Shown piece after piece: positions 9,461-18,956 of a stretch of 64,000 nt of DNA. Source of the stretch: Desulfosarcina alkanivorans (GTDB taxonomy: Bacteria; Desulfobacterota; Desulfobacteria; Desulfobacterales; Desulfosarcinaceae); assembly GCF_009688945.1 (NCBI RefSeq), contig NZ_AP021874.1, positions 1 to 64,000 of the forward strand, in the 5' to 3' direction. The notes beneath the pieces are model-generated. The model was not told the DNA's origin. It did no database searches and saw nothing but the letters and a program-made list of their open reading frames with translations. A program made the translations under genes and the position numbers. The stretch's first letter is position 1. Every line of letters starts with the position of its first letter.

Positions 9461-9537
9461 TGGTGGGCCGTGAAGGAATCGAACCTTCAACCTACTGATT
9501 AAGAGTCAGGTGCTCTGCCTAGTTGAGCTAACGGCCC
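9461..9537 (-). tRNA. tRNA-Lys (CUU)
   Basis: A 77-base cloverleaf with GGGCCGT/ACGGCCC acceptor stem, the T-loop GGTTCGATTCC and an encoded CCA. The anticodon loop reads CTCTTAA, giving anticodon CUU, which decodes AAG. A second tRNA-Lys (UUU) lies at 30150. Confidence 0.95.
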
Positions 9538-9638
9538 TTGGATCTCTTCAAAACAAAAGCGCTTCTTACCAGCAGGGGTGCAGGTTGTCAATGCGTTTTT
9601 TTTATGCGGGTGAAAAACAAGGGGAACGGTTCTCCGGC

Positions 9639-10385
9639 CTAAGGGTATGTTTTGCTTCTGTTTCTGCGTTTTCGATCCCGCTTCCATTCATTTTTGCGTT
9701 GACGGGATCCTTTTGGGGGGCGGCTTCTGGTGGCCGGATCAACCGTCAGGTCCAAGGTGAACCCGCCTGGTGTTTTCGGGGCGCCTGCCGGTTGGAGGGT
9801 CTCTGTTTTTTTTGGCTCCGGCCGGTGCTTCGGCAACGGGGGGCCGCTCAAACTGCCTGCCGGCAGCCTGTCAGAAAGAAACAACTGACTGCCGAAACGC
9901 CATAGCGTGGCGCCGTTTTTTCGGGCGCTCTCGCAATTTACTGTCAGGATAACGGGGGCCGGGTCGATCCGCAGGCCAAGTCGCCGGGCCAGGGCCGTCT
10001 CGCCAGCCAGGATGATCCGGAGCCCGGAAGCGCCAGGTTGCAGGCCTTTTTCCATGACCAGGGGATAAGCGCGCCGGCGAACCGGGTGGTAGAGCAACTT
10101 GGGGAAGACATCGGTCGTCTCCGGTTGCGGGAGCCGGGATCGATCCACGGCTCGTATCCGGTTGTCATTTATTTCCACCGCCGGTGAGCGGCTGGCGTAG
10201 AGCACTTCACGAATGTGGCCCAAACGGACATGGCGCCAACCGGGTTCTTCGCCCAATGCTTTCAACAGGTCTTTGATTGTCACGTAGCCATGCGCGTCGG
10301 GAATCAGGGCGAACTCATCGGGTTGCCTGCCGAGGATGTAAACAAGCATTCTGGACAGCTTCTCGACGACCTGGCTGTGCTTCAT
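9639..10385 (-). CDS. KptA/Tpt1-like protein with altered active site
   Basis: A 248-residue protein whose first ~180 residues follow the RNA 2'-phosphotransferase (KptA/Tpt1) layout: the opening VEKLSRMLVYILGRQPDE, GYVTIKDLLKAL, an IRA strand, LYHP, GLQPG and the late VILTVNCESARKNGATLWRF. KptA normally removes a splice-junction 2'-phosphate using NAD+. The catalytic positions are changed: LRH is LGR, the QGHS loop is DRSRLP and the HVHL segment is RIILAG. The last ~60 residues are a Pro/Lys/Arg-rich basic tail. It may be an RNA-binding or otherwise repurposed homologue. It starts at an ATG with AAGGG upstream, next to tRNA-Lys. Homology is inferred by eye. Confidence 0.65.
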   Translation of the reverse strand: MKHSQVVEKLSRMLVYILGRQPDEFALIPDAHGYVTIKDLLKALGEEPGWRHVRLGHIREVLYASRSPAVEINDNRIRAVDRSRLPQPETTDVFPKLLYHPVRRRAYPLVMEKGLQPGASGLRIILAGETALARRLGLRIDPAPVILTVNCESARKNGATLWRFGSQLFLSDRLPAGSLSGPPLPKHRPEPKKTETLQPAGAPKTPGGFTLDLTVDPATRSRPPKGSRQRKNEWKRDRKRRNRSKTYP

Positions 10386-10567
10386 CGCTGTATCCCTTTA
10401 CGGGGGGAGGCGGAATCCGCTGCCTGCATTCAGGTGTTGACCTAACACCCGTTTGCCGATGGTTTCCAAACGTATCGACTCAAGGATAGTAACGTTTAAA
10501 TGGCTTTCGTTTAAAATTTAACCGGTCCCGGATCCATTCTTCATCCTGTCGAATAAAGACCTCCGCC

Positions 10568-10596
10568 TTGACCCGCCAGCGCGGGTTTGGTAGTTT
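10568..10596 (+). promoter_or_regulatory. Possible hemL promoter
   Basis: TTGACC and TAGTTT are separated by 17 bases, 64 bases upstream of the hemL start. The -10 match is weak. No riboswitch-like structure is evident in the 10,386-10,659 gap. Confidence 0.3.
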
Positions 10597-10659
10597 CCGC
10601 ACCGATCCACCCAAAAGTCAACCGTTTTCATTCCGCTGCATAAGAAAGGACAAAAGATA

Positions 10660-11943
10660 ATGAAAAAAGAAAACTCGACAGCATTGTTCAAAAGGGCTCA
10701 AGAACTGATTCCCGGCGGTGTAAACAGTCCGGTCCGGGCCTGCCGGTCCGTGGGGACGGACCCGCTGTTCATCAGTCGTGCCGACGGCTGTCGGTTGTTT
10801 GACGCTGACGGCAACCCTTACATCGATTACATCGGATCGTGGGGACCGATGATTCTGGGTCATCGGCATCCGGCGGTGATAGCTGCCATCTCGTCCGTTC
10901 TGGAACAGGGAACCAGCTATGGGGCGCCTACCGATCTGGAAGTCGAACTGGCCGGTATGGTCGTTGATGCGGTTGCCTCGGTGGATATGGTGCGAATGGT
11001 TAATTCGGGAACGGAGGCCACCATGAGCGCCATCCGGCTGGCGCGGGGATACACCGGTCGGGATAAAATCATCAAGTTTGATGGCTGCTACCACGGGCAT
11101 GCCGATTCGCTGCTGGTGGAAGCCGGTTCCGGCGTCGCGACACTTCAGATCCCGGGCAGTCCGGGTGTGCCCGCCTCGTTCGTCGAGCACACCTTGTCAT
11201 TGCCCTATAACGACATCGATACCGTGCGCAAGGTGATGGCCGAGCAGGGAGACCGGATTGCCTGCATCATCGTGGAACCGGTGGCCGGCAACATGGGCAT
11301 GGTGCTGCCGGATGGCCAGTTTCTTGAAACCCTTCGTGAAACGACAGAAAAATATGGGGCCGTACTCATCTTTGATGAGGTGATGACCGGCTTCCGGGTT
11401 GCCTTTGGCGGTGCCCAGGCGCGGTTCGGCATTACCCCGGACCTGTCCTGCTTCGGCAAGATTATTGGCGGTGGCCTGCCGGTGGGGGCATATGGTGGCC
11501 GGCGCGAGATCATGGAATATATTGCCCCGCAGGGCCCTGTTTACCAGGCGGGCACCCTGTCGGGCAACCCATTGGCCATGGCTGCCGGCATCGCGACGTT
11601 GAACCAATTGAAAGAAGATGGCTTCTATGAACGGTTGGATGCTCGGGCGGACATGCTGATCAACGGGTTGAAGTCGATTGCAGAAAAGGCTCATATCCCT
11701 GTTTCCTGCAACAGGGCAGGCGCCATGCTGGGCCTGTTCTTTACCGACCGGCCGGTCAAAAATTTTGCCGATGCCAAAACCTCCGATCTCCGGCGCTTCT
11801 CCTCATATTACCAGGGGATGCTTGAAAACGGGGTTTATCTGGCGCCTTCCCAGTTCGAGGCCTTTTTTCTGTCAGCGGCCCACGACGACAATGCCATCGA
11901 ACAAACCCTGGCTGCTGCGGAAACGGTATTCGGTCAACTATGA
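10660..11943 (+). CDS. hemL: Glutamate-1-semialdehyde 2,1-aminomutase
   Basis: A 427-residue PLP enzyme that converts glutamate-1-semialdehyde to 5-aminolevulinate in the C5 route to haem, sirohaem and corrinoids. It has the family start PGGVNSPVRA, the cofactor site DEVMTGFR and the Schiff-base lysine in FGKIIGGGLPVGAYGG. Length is standard. The ATG has AAAGGA upstream, and a strong terminator follows at 11964, so the gene appears to be a single transcription unit. Confidence 0.97.
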   Translation: MKKENSTALFKRAQELIPGGVNSPVRACRSVGTDPLFISRADGCRLFDADGNPYIDYIGSWGPMILGHRHPAVIAAISSVLEQGTSYGAPTDLEVELAGMVVDAVASVDMVRMVNSGTEATMSAIRLARGYTGRDKIIKFDGCYHGHADSLLVEAGSGVATLQIPGSPGVPASFVEHTLSLPYNDIDTVRKVMAEQGDRIACIIVEPVAGNMGMVLPDGQFLETLRETTEKYGAVLIFDEVMTGFRVAFGGAQARFGITPDLSCFGKIIGGGLPVGAYGGRREIMEYIAPQGPVYQAGTLSGNPLAMAAGIATLNQLKEDGFYERLDARADMLINGLKSIAEKAHIPVSCNRAGAMLGLFFTDRPVKNFADAKTSDLRRFSSYYQGMLENGVYLAPSQFEAFFLSAAHDDNAIEQTLAAAETVFGQL

Positions 11944-11963
11944 TGCGGAGGATTTGAAAACTA

Positions 11964-12005
11964 AAAAACCCCCTGCCGTGGTTTTTCCCGGCAAGGGGTT
12001 TTTTG
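11964..12005. terminator. Bidirectional terminator between hemL and lipoprotein gene
   Basis: The stem CCCCTGCCG / CGGCAAGGGG with a T-rich loop is flanked by six A on the left and six T on the right. It can end hemL on the plus strand and the convergent lipoprotein gene on the minus strand. Confidence 0.8.
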
Positions 12006-12028
12006 ACTGTTCGGGGCGGTCTCTCAGG

Positions 12029-12331
12029 TTAGAAGGCATAACGCCAGCGGACCCACGGATTGAGAAGGTCCTCCTGCTGATCCGTGGGATCGAAAGCGGC
12101 TTCTCCCTGAACATAATCGAGAATGCATTCGACATCGATGTTCAGGGACGACCGGGGGGAGATGGACAGGCAGACACCGCGGATGTCATCGTTTTTCAAC
12201 GGGACGGGGGTATTCGTGTTGATCAGGGCGCTTCGTGTTCCGGTGACCGAATACAAACCGGAACCGGAACCGGTGCAGCCCGATATGAAGATCGCCATCC
12301 CCGATAACATCAAGAAAACTGTTTTTTTCAT
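12029..12331 (-). CDS. Small predicted lipoprotein
   Basis: A protein of 100 residues when started at the ATG at 12331 (an in-frame start at 12373 is also possible). It begins with a lipoprotein signal (MKKTVFLMLSGMAIFISGC) in which Cys19 would be lipidated. The mature part is short and rich in Ser/Asn/Asp, with no recognised domain; it ends NPWVRWRYAF, an aromatic C-terminus typical of small beta-rich surface proteins. Function unknown. Confidence 0.6.
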   Translation of the reverse strand: MKKTVFLMLSGMAIFISGCTGSGSGLYSVTGTRSALINTNTPVPLKNDDIRGVCLSISPRSSLNIDVECILDYVQGEAAFDPTDQQEDLLNPWVRWRYAF

Positions 12332-12441
12332 TTTAGTAGCCTTCTTTTTTGTTTCTGGTCTCATCATGTTCATCTTCTCTGTGTCTTTTTGTGCCGCCTT
12401 TTGAATTGACTTGTATGTTTTTGTGCTGCTCGATTCGCCCT

Positions 12442-13368
12442 TCAGTTGAAAAAATACTTGGTGGGGTTCACGGCCACCCCATTCAAACGGACTTCGTAGT
12501 GAAGGTGGGGGCCGGTGCTCCGCCCCGTATTGCCCACCAGGGCGATGGTCTCACCCCGTTTGACGTACGTTCCCTTCTTCTTGAGTATCTTCTGGGCATG
12601 ACCATATCGGGTCACCATTCCGAAGCCATGTTCGATGGTTACCATATTGCCCATCAGGCCCCTTTTGCCGGCATAGGTGACTAGACCGTCTGCCGGTGCG
12701 ATGATCGGTGTGCCTGCATGGGTTGCAATATCAAGGCCGCGGTGAAACTCCCGACGACTGGTGAAGGGCGATTTCCTGTATCCGAAGCGCGATGACACCC
12801 ACCCTTTCACCGGACGGATGGACGGGGTCGCGGCGAGTAAATTCCGTTTTCCTTCCAACTGTTTGAAAATATTAGAAAATGAATCGAGTTGGTTGTGTGA
12901 CGCCTGGTCAATTTCATTGATTTCAGCGTGCATGTCCCTGACCAGTTCCTGGTAGTCCAGCTCCATCATGGCTGTCGGGTCCAGGTCTTCCGGATCTGAT
13001 CCACCCACACCAAACAGGCTCGACCCATCCTTGCTGGTTTCCAAATTGGCGATAATCCGTATTTTTTGCTCGAATCTGTTGAGTTCGGCCAACTGGGTTT
13101 TTAACGATTCAATTTTTTGAGCAAAAGCAACGATCTGATCCTGTTGCTGAAGGACCCGCTCTTCCTGGGTTTGAAGGGCTGACCGGAGGCCGCGGACATC
13201 CTTCGTTTCGGTTTTCAACCGGTGGTAGGCGGAAATGCCAGCGTAAAGGGCAACGGCTATGCCCAGTAAGAAGAGGGCGCTCACAGGTAGCAGCATTCTG
13301 GGAATGCTCGCCTGCCTGACGGGAGTGCCCCTTGCATCGAAAACCAAAAGGGTCAGGTTCTTTTTCAT
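12442..13368 (-). CDS. M23-family (LytM) murein peptidase
   Basis: A ~308-residue cell-envelope endopeptidase or divisome activator. It has a short cytoplasmic stretch, one N-terminal membrane segment (about residues 20-45, LLPVSALFLLGIAVALYAG), a coiled coil at about 55-105 and a C-terminal LytM domain. Zinc ligands are intact: H and D in HRGLDIATHAG and the HLHYE motif near the end. With a complete site it is likely an active peptidase rather than an EnvC/NlpD-like activator. A start at 13395 or 13377 is equally possible. Confidence 0.88.
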   Translation of the reverse strand: MKKNLTLLVFDARGTPVRQASIPRMLLPVSALFLLGIAVALYAGISAYHRLKTETKDVRGLRSALQTQEERVLQQQDQIVAFAQKIESLKTQLAELNRFEQKIRIIANLETSKDGSSLFGVGGSDPEDLDPTAMMELDYQELVRDMHAEINEIDQASHNQLDSFSNIFKQLEGKRNLLAATPSIRPVKGWVSSRFGYRKSPFTSRREFHRGLDIATHAGTPIIAPADGLVTYAGKRGLMGNMVTIEHGFGMVTRYGHAQKILKKKGTYVKRGETIALVGNTGRSTGPHLHYEVRLNGVAVNPTKYFFN

Positions 13369-13400
13369 GGTCACCATTACTGATCGCGCCTGCAAAGGCT

Positions 13401-13757
13401 TTAGTGCTGAAGGGTTGCGTGGTTGACCGGAACCAGGTCAATCGTACAATGGCCTTCGAATCGACCTTCCCTTTCGTTGGTAATGTGCCCGATCCGGGTC
13501 TCGATCTGCTTTTTGGGGCATTGGGTGTCGCTGCTGTAATAGGTCATGTTCAACACGCTGCCCGCTTTCAATTTAGGAAGGACGGCAGAGTTTTCCTTGA
13601 CCACAACGAACATTGGATTCGATTCAGTGCGCCAAATTTTAAATTGATAGAGCGGGTGCGGGTCGTCTACAGCAAATTCAACGCTGTAATACCCAACAGG
13701 TTCCATTGACTTCTTAAACTTCCTGACGGTGCTGGTGTTCATTTGAATGGCAGTCAT
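13401..13757 (-). CDS. PilZ-like conserved hypothetical protein
   Basis: A 118-residue soluble protein. The core (FKIWRTESNPMFVVVKENS, then GSVLNMTYYSSD, then TRIGHITNEREGRFEGH) resembles small PilZ-like beta-barrel proteins common in Desulfobacterota, but the RxxxR/DxSxxG c-di-GMP motif is not visible. It sits upstream of the M23 gene on the same strand. The assignment is tentative. Confidence 0.5.
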   Translation of the reverse strand: MTAIQMNTSTVRKFKKSMEPVGYYSVEFAVDDPHPLYQFKIWRTESNPMFVVVKENSAVLPKLKAGSVLNMTYYSSDTQCPKKQIETRIGHITNEREGRFEGHCTIDLVPVNHATLQH

Positions 13758-13923
13758 GATAATTCCTCCAGGATACAGTCATCTGCTCAGTGCCAATTAT
13801 TGAATGGTTTACAAGCAATTATAGTGCCAGGGTTATTTCGAGAGGTCCTGGCAATGCATCCGGTCCAGACTGGGTATCGGCAGTTTAAGAAACGTCTTGA
13901 GTTGTTTCGAAAAAAAGGCGGGT

Positions 13924-15429
13924 TCAGGCCAGATCACGGATCTCATAGCGGGTGATCAGGCGTGAAAGGTAGGTTCGCTGGATATTCATAATTTTGGCGG
14001 CCTTGCTTCTATTGCCGCCGGTATGTTTCAGGTTGAGCAGAATAAATTCTTTCTTGAATTCATTGAGAGCGGCTTCAAGGGTCAACCCGAGTTTCAGGCC
14101 TGCGAATTTGGGCAGGGAGGCGCTGATCGGCAGATCTTCAGGCATGATTGTTTTTCCGTCCCCCATCACCACGGCCCGTTCGATGGCATTGCGCAGTTCA
14201 CGGATATTGCCCGGCCAGTTATAGTGCACCATTTTGTCCATGGCTGCGTCGGAGATGGTCAGGCCCGACAGTCCGGTTTCCTTTTTAAACACATCGAGAA
14301 AGTGCGTGGTCAGAAAGGGAACATCTTCGAGGCGCTCTCTTAATGGCGGCATATTGAGTTGGACCACATTCAACCGGTAAAACAGATCCTCCCTGAATTT
14401 CCCGGCCTGAACCTCTTTGTCCAGCTTTTTATTCGTGGCGGACAACACGCGAACATCCACGGTAATGGGGGTGGTGCCCCCGACCCGGTAAAAAACGCCT
14501 TCCTGGAGAACGCGGAGCAGTTTGGCCTGGATGCCGGGTGCCATTTCCCCGATTTCGTCAAGAAAAAGCGTTCCTTCGTGGGCCGCTTCGAATTTTCCGA
14601 GCTTTCGGCCGGCCGCTCCGGTGAAAGCGCCCTTTTCATAGCCGAACAGTTCCGATTCCAAAAGGGTTTCGGGCAATGCCGCGCAGTTCAGGACAACCAG
14701 CGGTTTGTTTTTCCGAGGGCTTTCCCGGTGGATCAGGCGTGCCAGCAGTTCTTTACCCGTGCCGCTTTCGCCTTGAATCAAGGCGGTCGTTTTGGTGCGG
14801 GAGAGCTTCTGGGCGTCCTGAAGCACTTTTCCCAAAACCAGGCTTTTCCCGATAATCTGGTGTTTTTCTCCCAGTTCCTTCTTCAGGTCGATATTTTCCC
14901 GGCGAACCTGTTCAAGGTTGCGTGCGCTGCCGATGGCCAGGGCGGCGAGGCCGGAGAACTCTTCGAGAACCTCCATGTCCGCCTGGCTGAATTGGGTATG
15001 GTCCTTTTTGTTGATGACCTGGATGACACCGATGGTGCTTTTATTGATTTTCAGGGGAGCACAGGCCATGGAGCGCGTTTCATAATCGATACTGTCACTG
15101 ATTTCCCGCATCCACCGCTCGTCCTGCTGGGCATCGGCAATCAGCAGGGGGCGGCCGGTTTTGGCCACATGGCCGGCGATCCCCTGGCCGATTTTCACCC
15201 TGAAATCCTTGACTGCTTCGCCTTTGGCACCGGTCGCCACTTTGAAATAGAGTGTGTTGGTTTTGGGGTCCAGCAGAAGGAGTGACGCGGCTTCGGCCTG
15301 CACGACGCCGGTGGCCGATTCGATAATCAATTGCAGGAGTTTATCCAAATCCTGTACGGATGAAACCCATGAGGAGATGGCCTTCAACTGGTCAATGGGT
15401 GCGTTGGCATCGCAGGTGTCTGTCTTCAT
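13924..15429 (-). CDS. Sigma-54-dependent activator with N-terminal GAF domain
   Basis: A 501-residue enhancer-binding protein. A GAF sensor domain (about 15-170) is followed by the AAA+ sigma-54 interaction domain with Walker A GESGTGKE, the GAFTGA loop that contacts sigma-54, and Walker B GTLFLDEIGEM. A Fis-type helix-turn-helix (KHTGGNRSKAAKIMNIQRTYLSRL) closes the protein. With no receiver domain, activity is probably controlled by a small ligand bound at the GAF domain. Its targets are not evident nearby. Confidence 0.93.
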   Translation of the reverse strand: MKTDTCDANAPIDQLKAISSWVSSVQDLDKLLQLIIESATGVVQAEAASLLLLDPKTNTLYFKVATGAKGEAVKDFRVKIGQGIAGHVAKTGRPLLIADAQQDERWMREISDSIDYETRSMACAPLKINKSTIGVIQVINKKDHTQFSQADMEVLEEFSGLAALAIGSARNLEQVRRENIDLKKELGEKHQIIGKSLVLGKVLQDAQKLSRTKTTALIQGESGTGKELLARLIHRESPRKNKPLVVLNCAALPETLLESELFGYEKGAFTGAAGRKLGKFEAAHEGTLFLDEIGEMAPGIQAKLLRVLQEGVFYRVGGTTPITVDVRVLSATNKKLDKEVQAGKFREDLFYRLNVVQLNMPPLRERLEDVPFLTTHFLDVFKKETGLSGLTISDAAMDKMVHYNWPGNIRELRNAIERAVVMGDGKTIMPEDLPISASLPKFAGLKLGLTLEAALNEFKKEFILLNLKHTGGNRSKAAKIMNIQRTYLSRLITRYEIRDLA

Positions 15430-15561
15430 AGCCTAATGATTTTCGTGGCGATTAAGCCGTTGGTTGGAAGAGCGGTTAATGTTGCCCAGGCAAGGCGGTG
15501 ACAATTCGCCATTATATTAGCCCATACGACGTGTGTGTGTCAAATCAAATAATGGATATCA

Positions 15562-16401
15562 TTAAAGATTGGACTGGGCCAAGGCAACGGCACGGGCCAT
15601 TTCGACCAATGCATCACTGCTGGTGCGCCTGACAAAGGTGCCCTGGCCCGATCCGGTGGCCAGGCCGGCAAAAGGGTTGTCGGCCACGTTGATGTCAATC
15701 ATCAGACCGCCATTTTTATATACGATGGCGGCGATATGGCTGGGCAAGTTGGTTGCGCCGGCGGTGCCCACGGTAATCAGCAGGCGCGTCCGTGCTGCCG
15801 TTTCCAGTGCGCTGTTAAATCGGTAGTGACGTTCGTTATAGGTTTCGTCGAACCAGAGTACATGCGGTCGGACCCAGCTGCCGCACGCGGGGCAGGTCAG
15901 GCGCCGCCGTTCATTTTCGGTCAGCCTGCCCCCTTTCGCTTTAGGCTTCAGGCCGGCGGGAAGGGGGAGGATGGAATCCGTGCAGCCCGATGCACAACGG
16001 GCCTGAAAAATATTGCCATGAATCTGTAGGGTCCGCGACAGGCTGTTTCCGGCGAGGATGTGCAGGTTGTCCACATTCTGGGTGATCAGGGTAAATCGGT
16101 TCCCCAGAAGGGATTCCATTTCTGCCAGGGCCAGATGGCCGGCGTTGGGCCGGGCCTTTTGGCAGAGGCCCATGCGATACAGGTACCACACCCAGACGGA
16201 TTCGGGATCCACGTTGAACATGGCCCGGGTGGCCATTTCCTGGGGATGGTATTCCCGGGAACCGATGGTCCAGAATCCTTCCGGCCCCCTGAATGTGGGA
16301 ATGCCGCTCTCAGCCGAGATGCCCGCGCCGGTGAGAACGGTGACGGGTTCATGGCGATGGATAACCTCGGTCAACAGATGTGTGGCGGATTCGATGCCCA
16401 T
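15562..16401 (-). CDS. cobB: Sir2-family NAD-dependent protein deacylase
   Basis: A 279-residue sirtuin that removes acyl groups from lysines using NAD+. The NAD-binding motif GAGISAESGIPTFRG is near residue 21. The catalytic segment is TQNVDNLH, followed by IHGN. The four zinc cysteines occur as CASGC and CPACG, and GTAGATNLPS lines the cofactor pocket. The insert between the cysteine pairs is somewhat long. It is transcribed away from mpl. Confidence 0.92.
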   Translation of the reverse strand: MGIESATHLLTEVIHRHEPVTVLTGAGISAESGIPTFRGPEGFWTIGSREYHPQEMATRAMFNVDPESVWVWYLYRMGLCQKARPNAGHLALAEMESLLGNRFTLITQNVDNLHILAGNSLSRTLQIHGNIFQARCASGCTDSILPLPAGLKPKAKGGRLTENERRRLTCPACGSWVRPHVLWFDETYNERHYRFNSALETAARTRLLITVGTAGATNLPSHIAAIVYKNGGLMIDINVADNPFAGLATGSGQGTFVRRTSSDALVEMARAVALAQSNL

Positions 16402-16627
16402 TTGTTCTCACCTTGAAAGAAGGCGGCTACCATCCCGTCCATGGCCGGCAACGGGGATAACCTGTCTCTGGAACCACCGCTGCGCATGTTGCCCTTGCCG
16501 GCTGCCGTCGAAGCGATGCAAAACGGGACATGAACCGCTTGTGATTCGAAAGTAAATCGTTTACAAACAAGACCATCGGGCACGCTTTCGACAACCAGAC
16601 CCATTGCAAATAAAGGACGCTGGCACC

Positions 16628-18052
16628 ATGATTCTGCCGGAAAACAACCGAATCCCGGAGAAAGTGGACTCCATTCACCTGATTGCCGTATGCGGCACGG
16701 CCATGGGTGCCCTGGCCTGCATGCTCAAAGACATGGGCTACCGGGTTACCGGTTCGGACAGCCATGTCTATCCGCCAATGAGCCGTTTCCTTGAAGAAAA
16801 CGGGGTCGCGGTCATGGCCGGGTTCGACGGATCCCACCTGTCCCATCGGCCGGATCTGGTTGTGGTCGGCAACGCCGTTTCCCGTGACAATGCGGAAGTG
16901 GTCGCCATCGGCGAGATGGCGCTGTGCTATTGCTCCATGCCCCAGGCGGTCAATCGCTTTGCTGCCGCCGGCAAGCGTCAGGTGCTGGTGGCCGGCACGC
17001 ACGGAAAGACAACCACGTCCGCCATGCTGGCCTGGATTCTTTTTTCCGCTGGCCGGGATCCTTCGTTTATTATCGGCGGCATCCTGCCCAATTTTAAAAG
17101 CAACTACCGAACCGGGGCGGGAGACTGCATGGTTATCGAGGCGGATGAATACGATACCGCCTTTTTCGATAAAGGCCCCAAGTTTCTTCATTATACGCCG
17201 GATGCCGCTATCTTGACCAGTGTTGAATTCGATCATGCCGATATATATCGGGATCTGGACCACGTTCGAAGCGCATTCGGGCGTTTCCTCACGGCCTTCA
17301 AACCGGATTCGCTGCTGGTCAGCGTGGACGACGATCCCAATGTCAGCGGACTGGTTGGTCTGGCCTCGTGTAAACGGATGTCCTACGGTCTGGAGCCCGA
17401 TTCTTCCTGGCGCATTGGCAGGGTTTTTATCGAGCCGCCCGCCACCCGTTTTGAAGCGTTTAAAAATGGTATGGACTTCGGGACGTTCCGAACGCGGATG
17501 ATCGGTGCCCACAATTTGAAAAATGCGATCTCAGCCGTGGCGGTGGCGGATTACCTGGGCGTACCGTCCGGTCAAATTGCACGGGCGCTGGACAGTTTTG
17601 CCGGTGTTCGGCGCCGGCAGGAGATTCGCGGCGAGAAACGGGGCGTCATCGTGATGGACGATTTCGCGCACCACCCCACCGCAGTGAGGGAGACGGTGAA
17701 GGCGGTGAAATCCCATTTCTCCAAAAACCGGCTCGTTGCTGTTTTCGAACCACGAACCAATTCGAGCATGCGCAAGATTTTTCAGCAGGACTATGCCACC
17801 GTGTTCGATGCGGCGGATCGAATCTGCATCCGCAAGCCGCCGTTGCTGAAAAAAGTTCCCCGGGGGGAACGGTTTTCCAGTGAACGGCTCGTCGCCGATC
17901 TCAGGCGACGAGGAAAGGATGCGGTTTATTTTGAAGATACGGAATCCATCATTGATGACCTGTCCGAATCCTCGACCCGCGGCGATGTCATTCTGATTAT
18001 GTCCAACGGGGGCTTTGACAATATCCACGAACGACTGCTCAAGGCGCTCTAG
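16628..18052 (+). CDS. mpl: UDP-MurNAc:L-Ala-gamma-D-Glu-mDAP ligase
   Basis: A ~474-residue Mur-ligase family enzyme that attaches recycled murein tripeptide to UDP-MurNAc. It shows HLIAVCGTAMGALA at the N-terminus, the ATP site GTHGKTTT, EADEYDTAFFD and HPTAVRET near 350. These match Mpl more closely than MurC. The ATG at 16628 is preferred because AAAGGA ends ten bases upstream; a TTG at 16604 is in frame but lacks a site. Confidence 0.93.
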   Translation: MILPENNRIPEKVDSIHLIAVCGTAMGALACMLKDMGYRVTGSDSHVYPPMSRFLEENGVAVMAGFDGSHLSHRPDLVVVGNAVSRDNAEVVAIGEMALCYCSMPQAVNRFAAAGKRQVLVAGTHGKTTTSAMLAWILFSAGRDPSFIIGGILPNFKSNYRTGAGDCMVIEADEYDTAFFDKGPKFLHYTPDAAILTSVEFDHADIYRDLDHVRSAFGRFLTAFKPDSLLVSVDDDPNVSGLVGLASCKRMSYGLEPDSSWRIGRVFIEPPATRFEAFKNGMDFGTFRTRMIGAHNLKNAISAVAVADYLGVPSGQIARALDSFAGVRRRQEIRGEKRGVIVMDDFAHHPTAVRETVKAVKSHFSKNRLVAVFEPRTNSSMRKIFQQDYATVFDAADRICIRKPPLLKKVPRGERFSSERLVADLRRRGKDAVYFEDTESIIDDLSESSTRGDVILIMSNGGFDNIHERLLKAL

Positions 18053-18495
18053 ATCGAAAATTCGGTGCGCCGTGCCGGTTTATTGCACCTGAAAACCGGG
18101 CTCTTTGGGCCAGGTCAAGGGCGGTGGCAGTGCTGGTGGCATTTCAAAAGAATCCAGGAGCCAGAATTCAGCATCCAGAAGACAGTTTCGCCATCGGCTC
18201 CTTCCTTCGTATATAATTGCAGGCGCGCAGCGGCATCGATCGCCTTCTGATTCCTGATTTCTGATCGGGTCAGGATCCTTTGTTCGGGGCCAGCAGGGCG
18301 GATCGGTCAACTTTTTTTAATATCTGGTAGATATTTTAAAAAATATATTGTAATTAAAGAAAAATCCCCGTTGGGAAAAAGATCGGTCCATCGTGGGCCA
18401 ACCGGTCGCATGCGGGCGGCGGTCTGATTCATGGAATCGAAAAAAATAAAAAGCCCATTGTGTTTTTAAAGAAATAAAAACAGGAATGTCGATAC
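18053..18495. other. Intergenic region with degenerate short repeats
   Basis: No convincing gene is seen. At about 18150-18182 and 18238-18275 there are degenerate short repeats of the type CCAGAATTCAG / CTGATTCCTGATTTCTG, in opposite orientation to each other. The end of the region is AT-rich and probably holds the promoter of the next gene. Confidence 0.4.
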
Positions 18496-18873
18496 ATGGC
18501 AGGCGATACCAAACCGGTTCAATTCCCCATGAGTGCGGCGGCATATGCAATGTTAAAAAAACGGGCCAAACACCTGGGCCTGTCGACCGGTAAATTGGTC
18601 GAAAATTTGCTGGCGGCAATGGAGCTTCGGCTCCAGCGGGCTTATGCCGCTGCGCATATTGATGAAACCCAGGTTTCCGAAAAATCTGATAAATTAATGA
18701 TCGAAGCGATCCTGATCGGTGACGGGGAAGGGTGGGCCGATAACTGGGAAAACACGAAAATGGCCCAGTACCTTTCCTTTATCCGCAAGGATATCCTTGA
18801 GGATGCCAGCCACAACGCGACGTGGCGGCCTAAAATACACATTGCCGATGATGACGCGGAAAAGGACGACTGA
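18496..18873 (+). CDS. Hypothetical protein
   Basis: A 125-residue soluble protein with no recognised domain. The segment FPMSAAAYAMLKKRAKHLG at about 10-28 followed by STGKLVENLLAAM resembles a ribbon-helix-helix style N-terminus, but this is a weak impression. The tail is acidic. AGGAA lies 11 bases upstream of the ATG, and a strong terminator follows at 18927, so it forms its own transcription unit. Confidence 0.6.
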   Translation: MAGDTKPVQFPMSAAAYAMLKKRAKHLGLSTGKLVENLLAAMELRLQRAYAAAHIDETQVSEKSDKLMIEAILIGDGEGWADNWENTKMAQYLSFIRKDILEDASHNATWRPKIHIADDDAEKDD

Positions 18874-18926
18874 TTTACTAGTTTTGAATTGTTAAGGGTA
18901 GTCATAAGCGTTAACGATGTTTGCGC

Positions 18927-18956
18927 TGCGGTCGGCAAACGACCGCACTTGTTTTT
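18927..18956 (+). terminator. Rho-independent terminator
   Basis: Perfect 8-bp stem TGCGGTCG / CGACCGCA with a 5-base loop, followed by a T-rich tract (CTTGTTTTT). It ends the hypothetical gene at 18496. The rest of the gap up to 19247 is AT-rich and holds no gene that can be supported. Confidence 0.8.
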
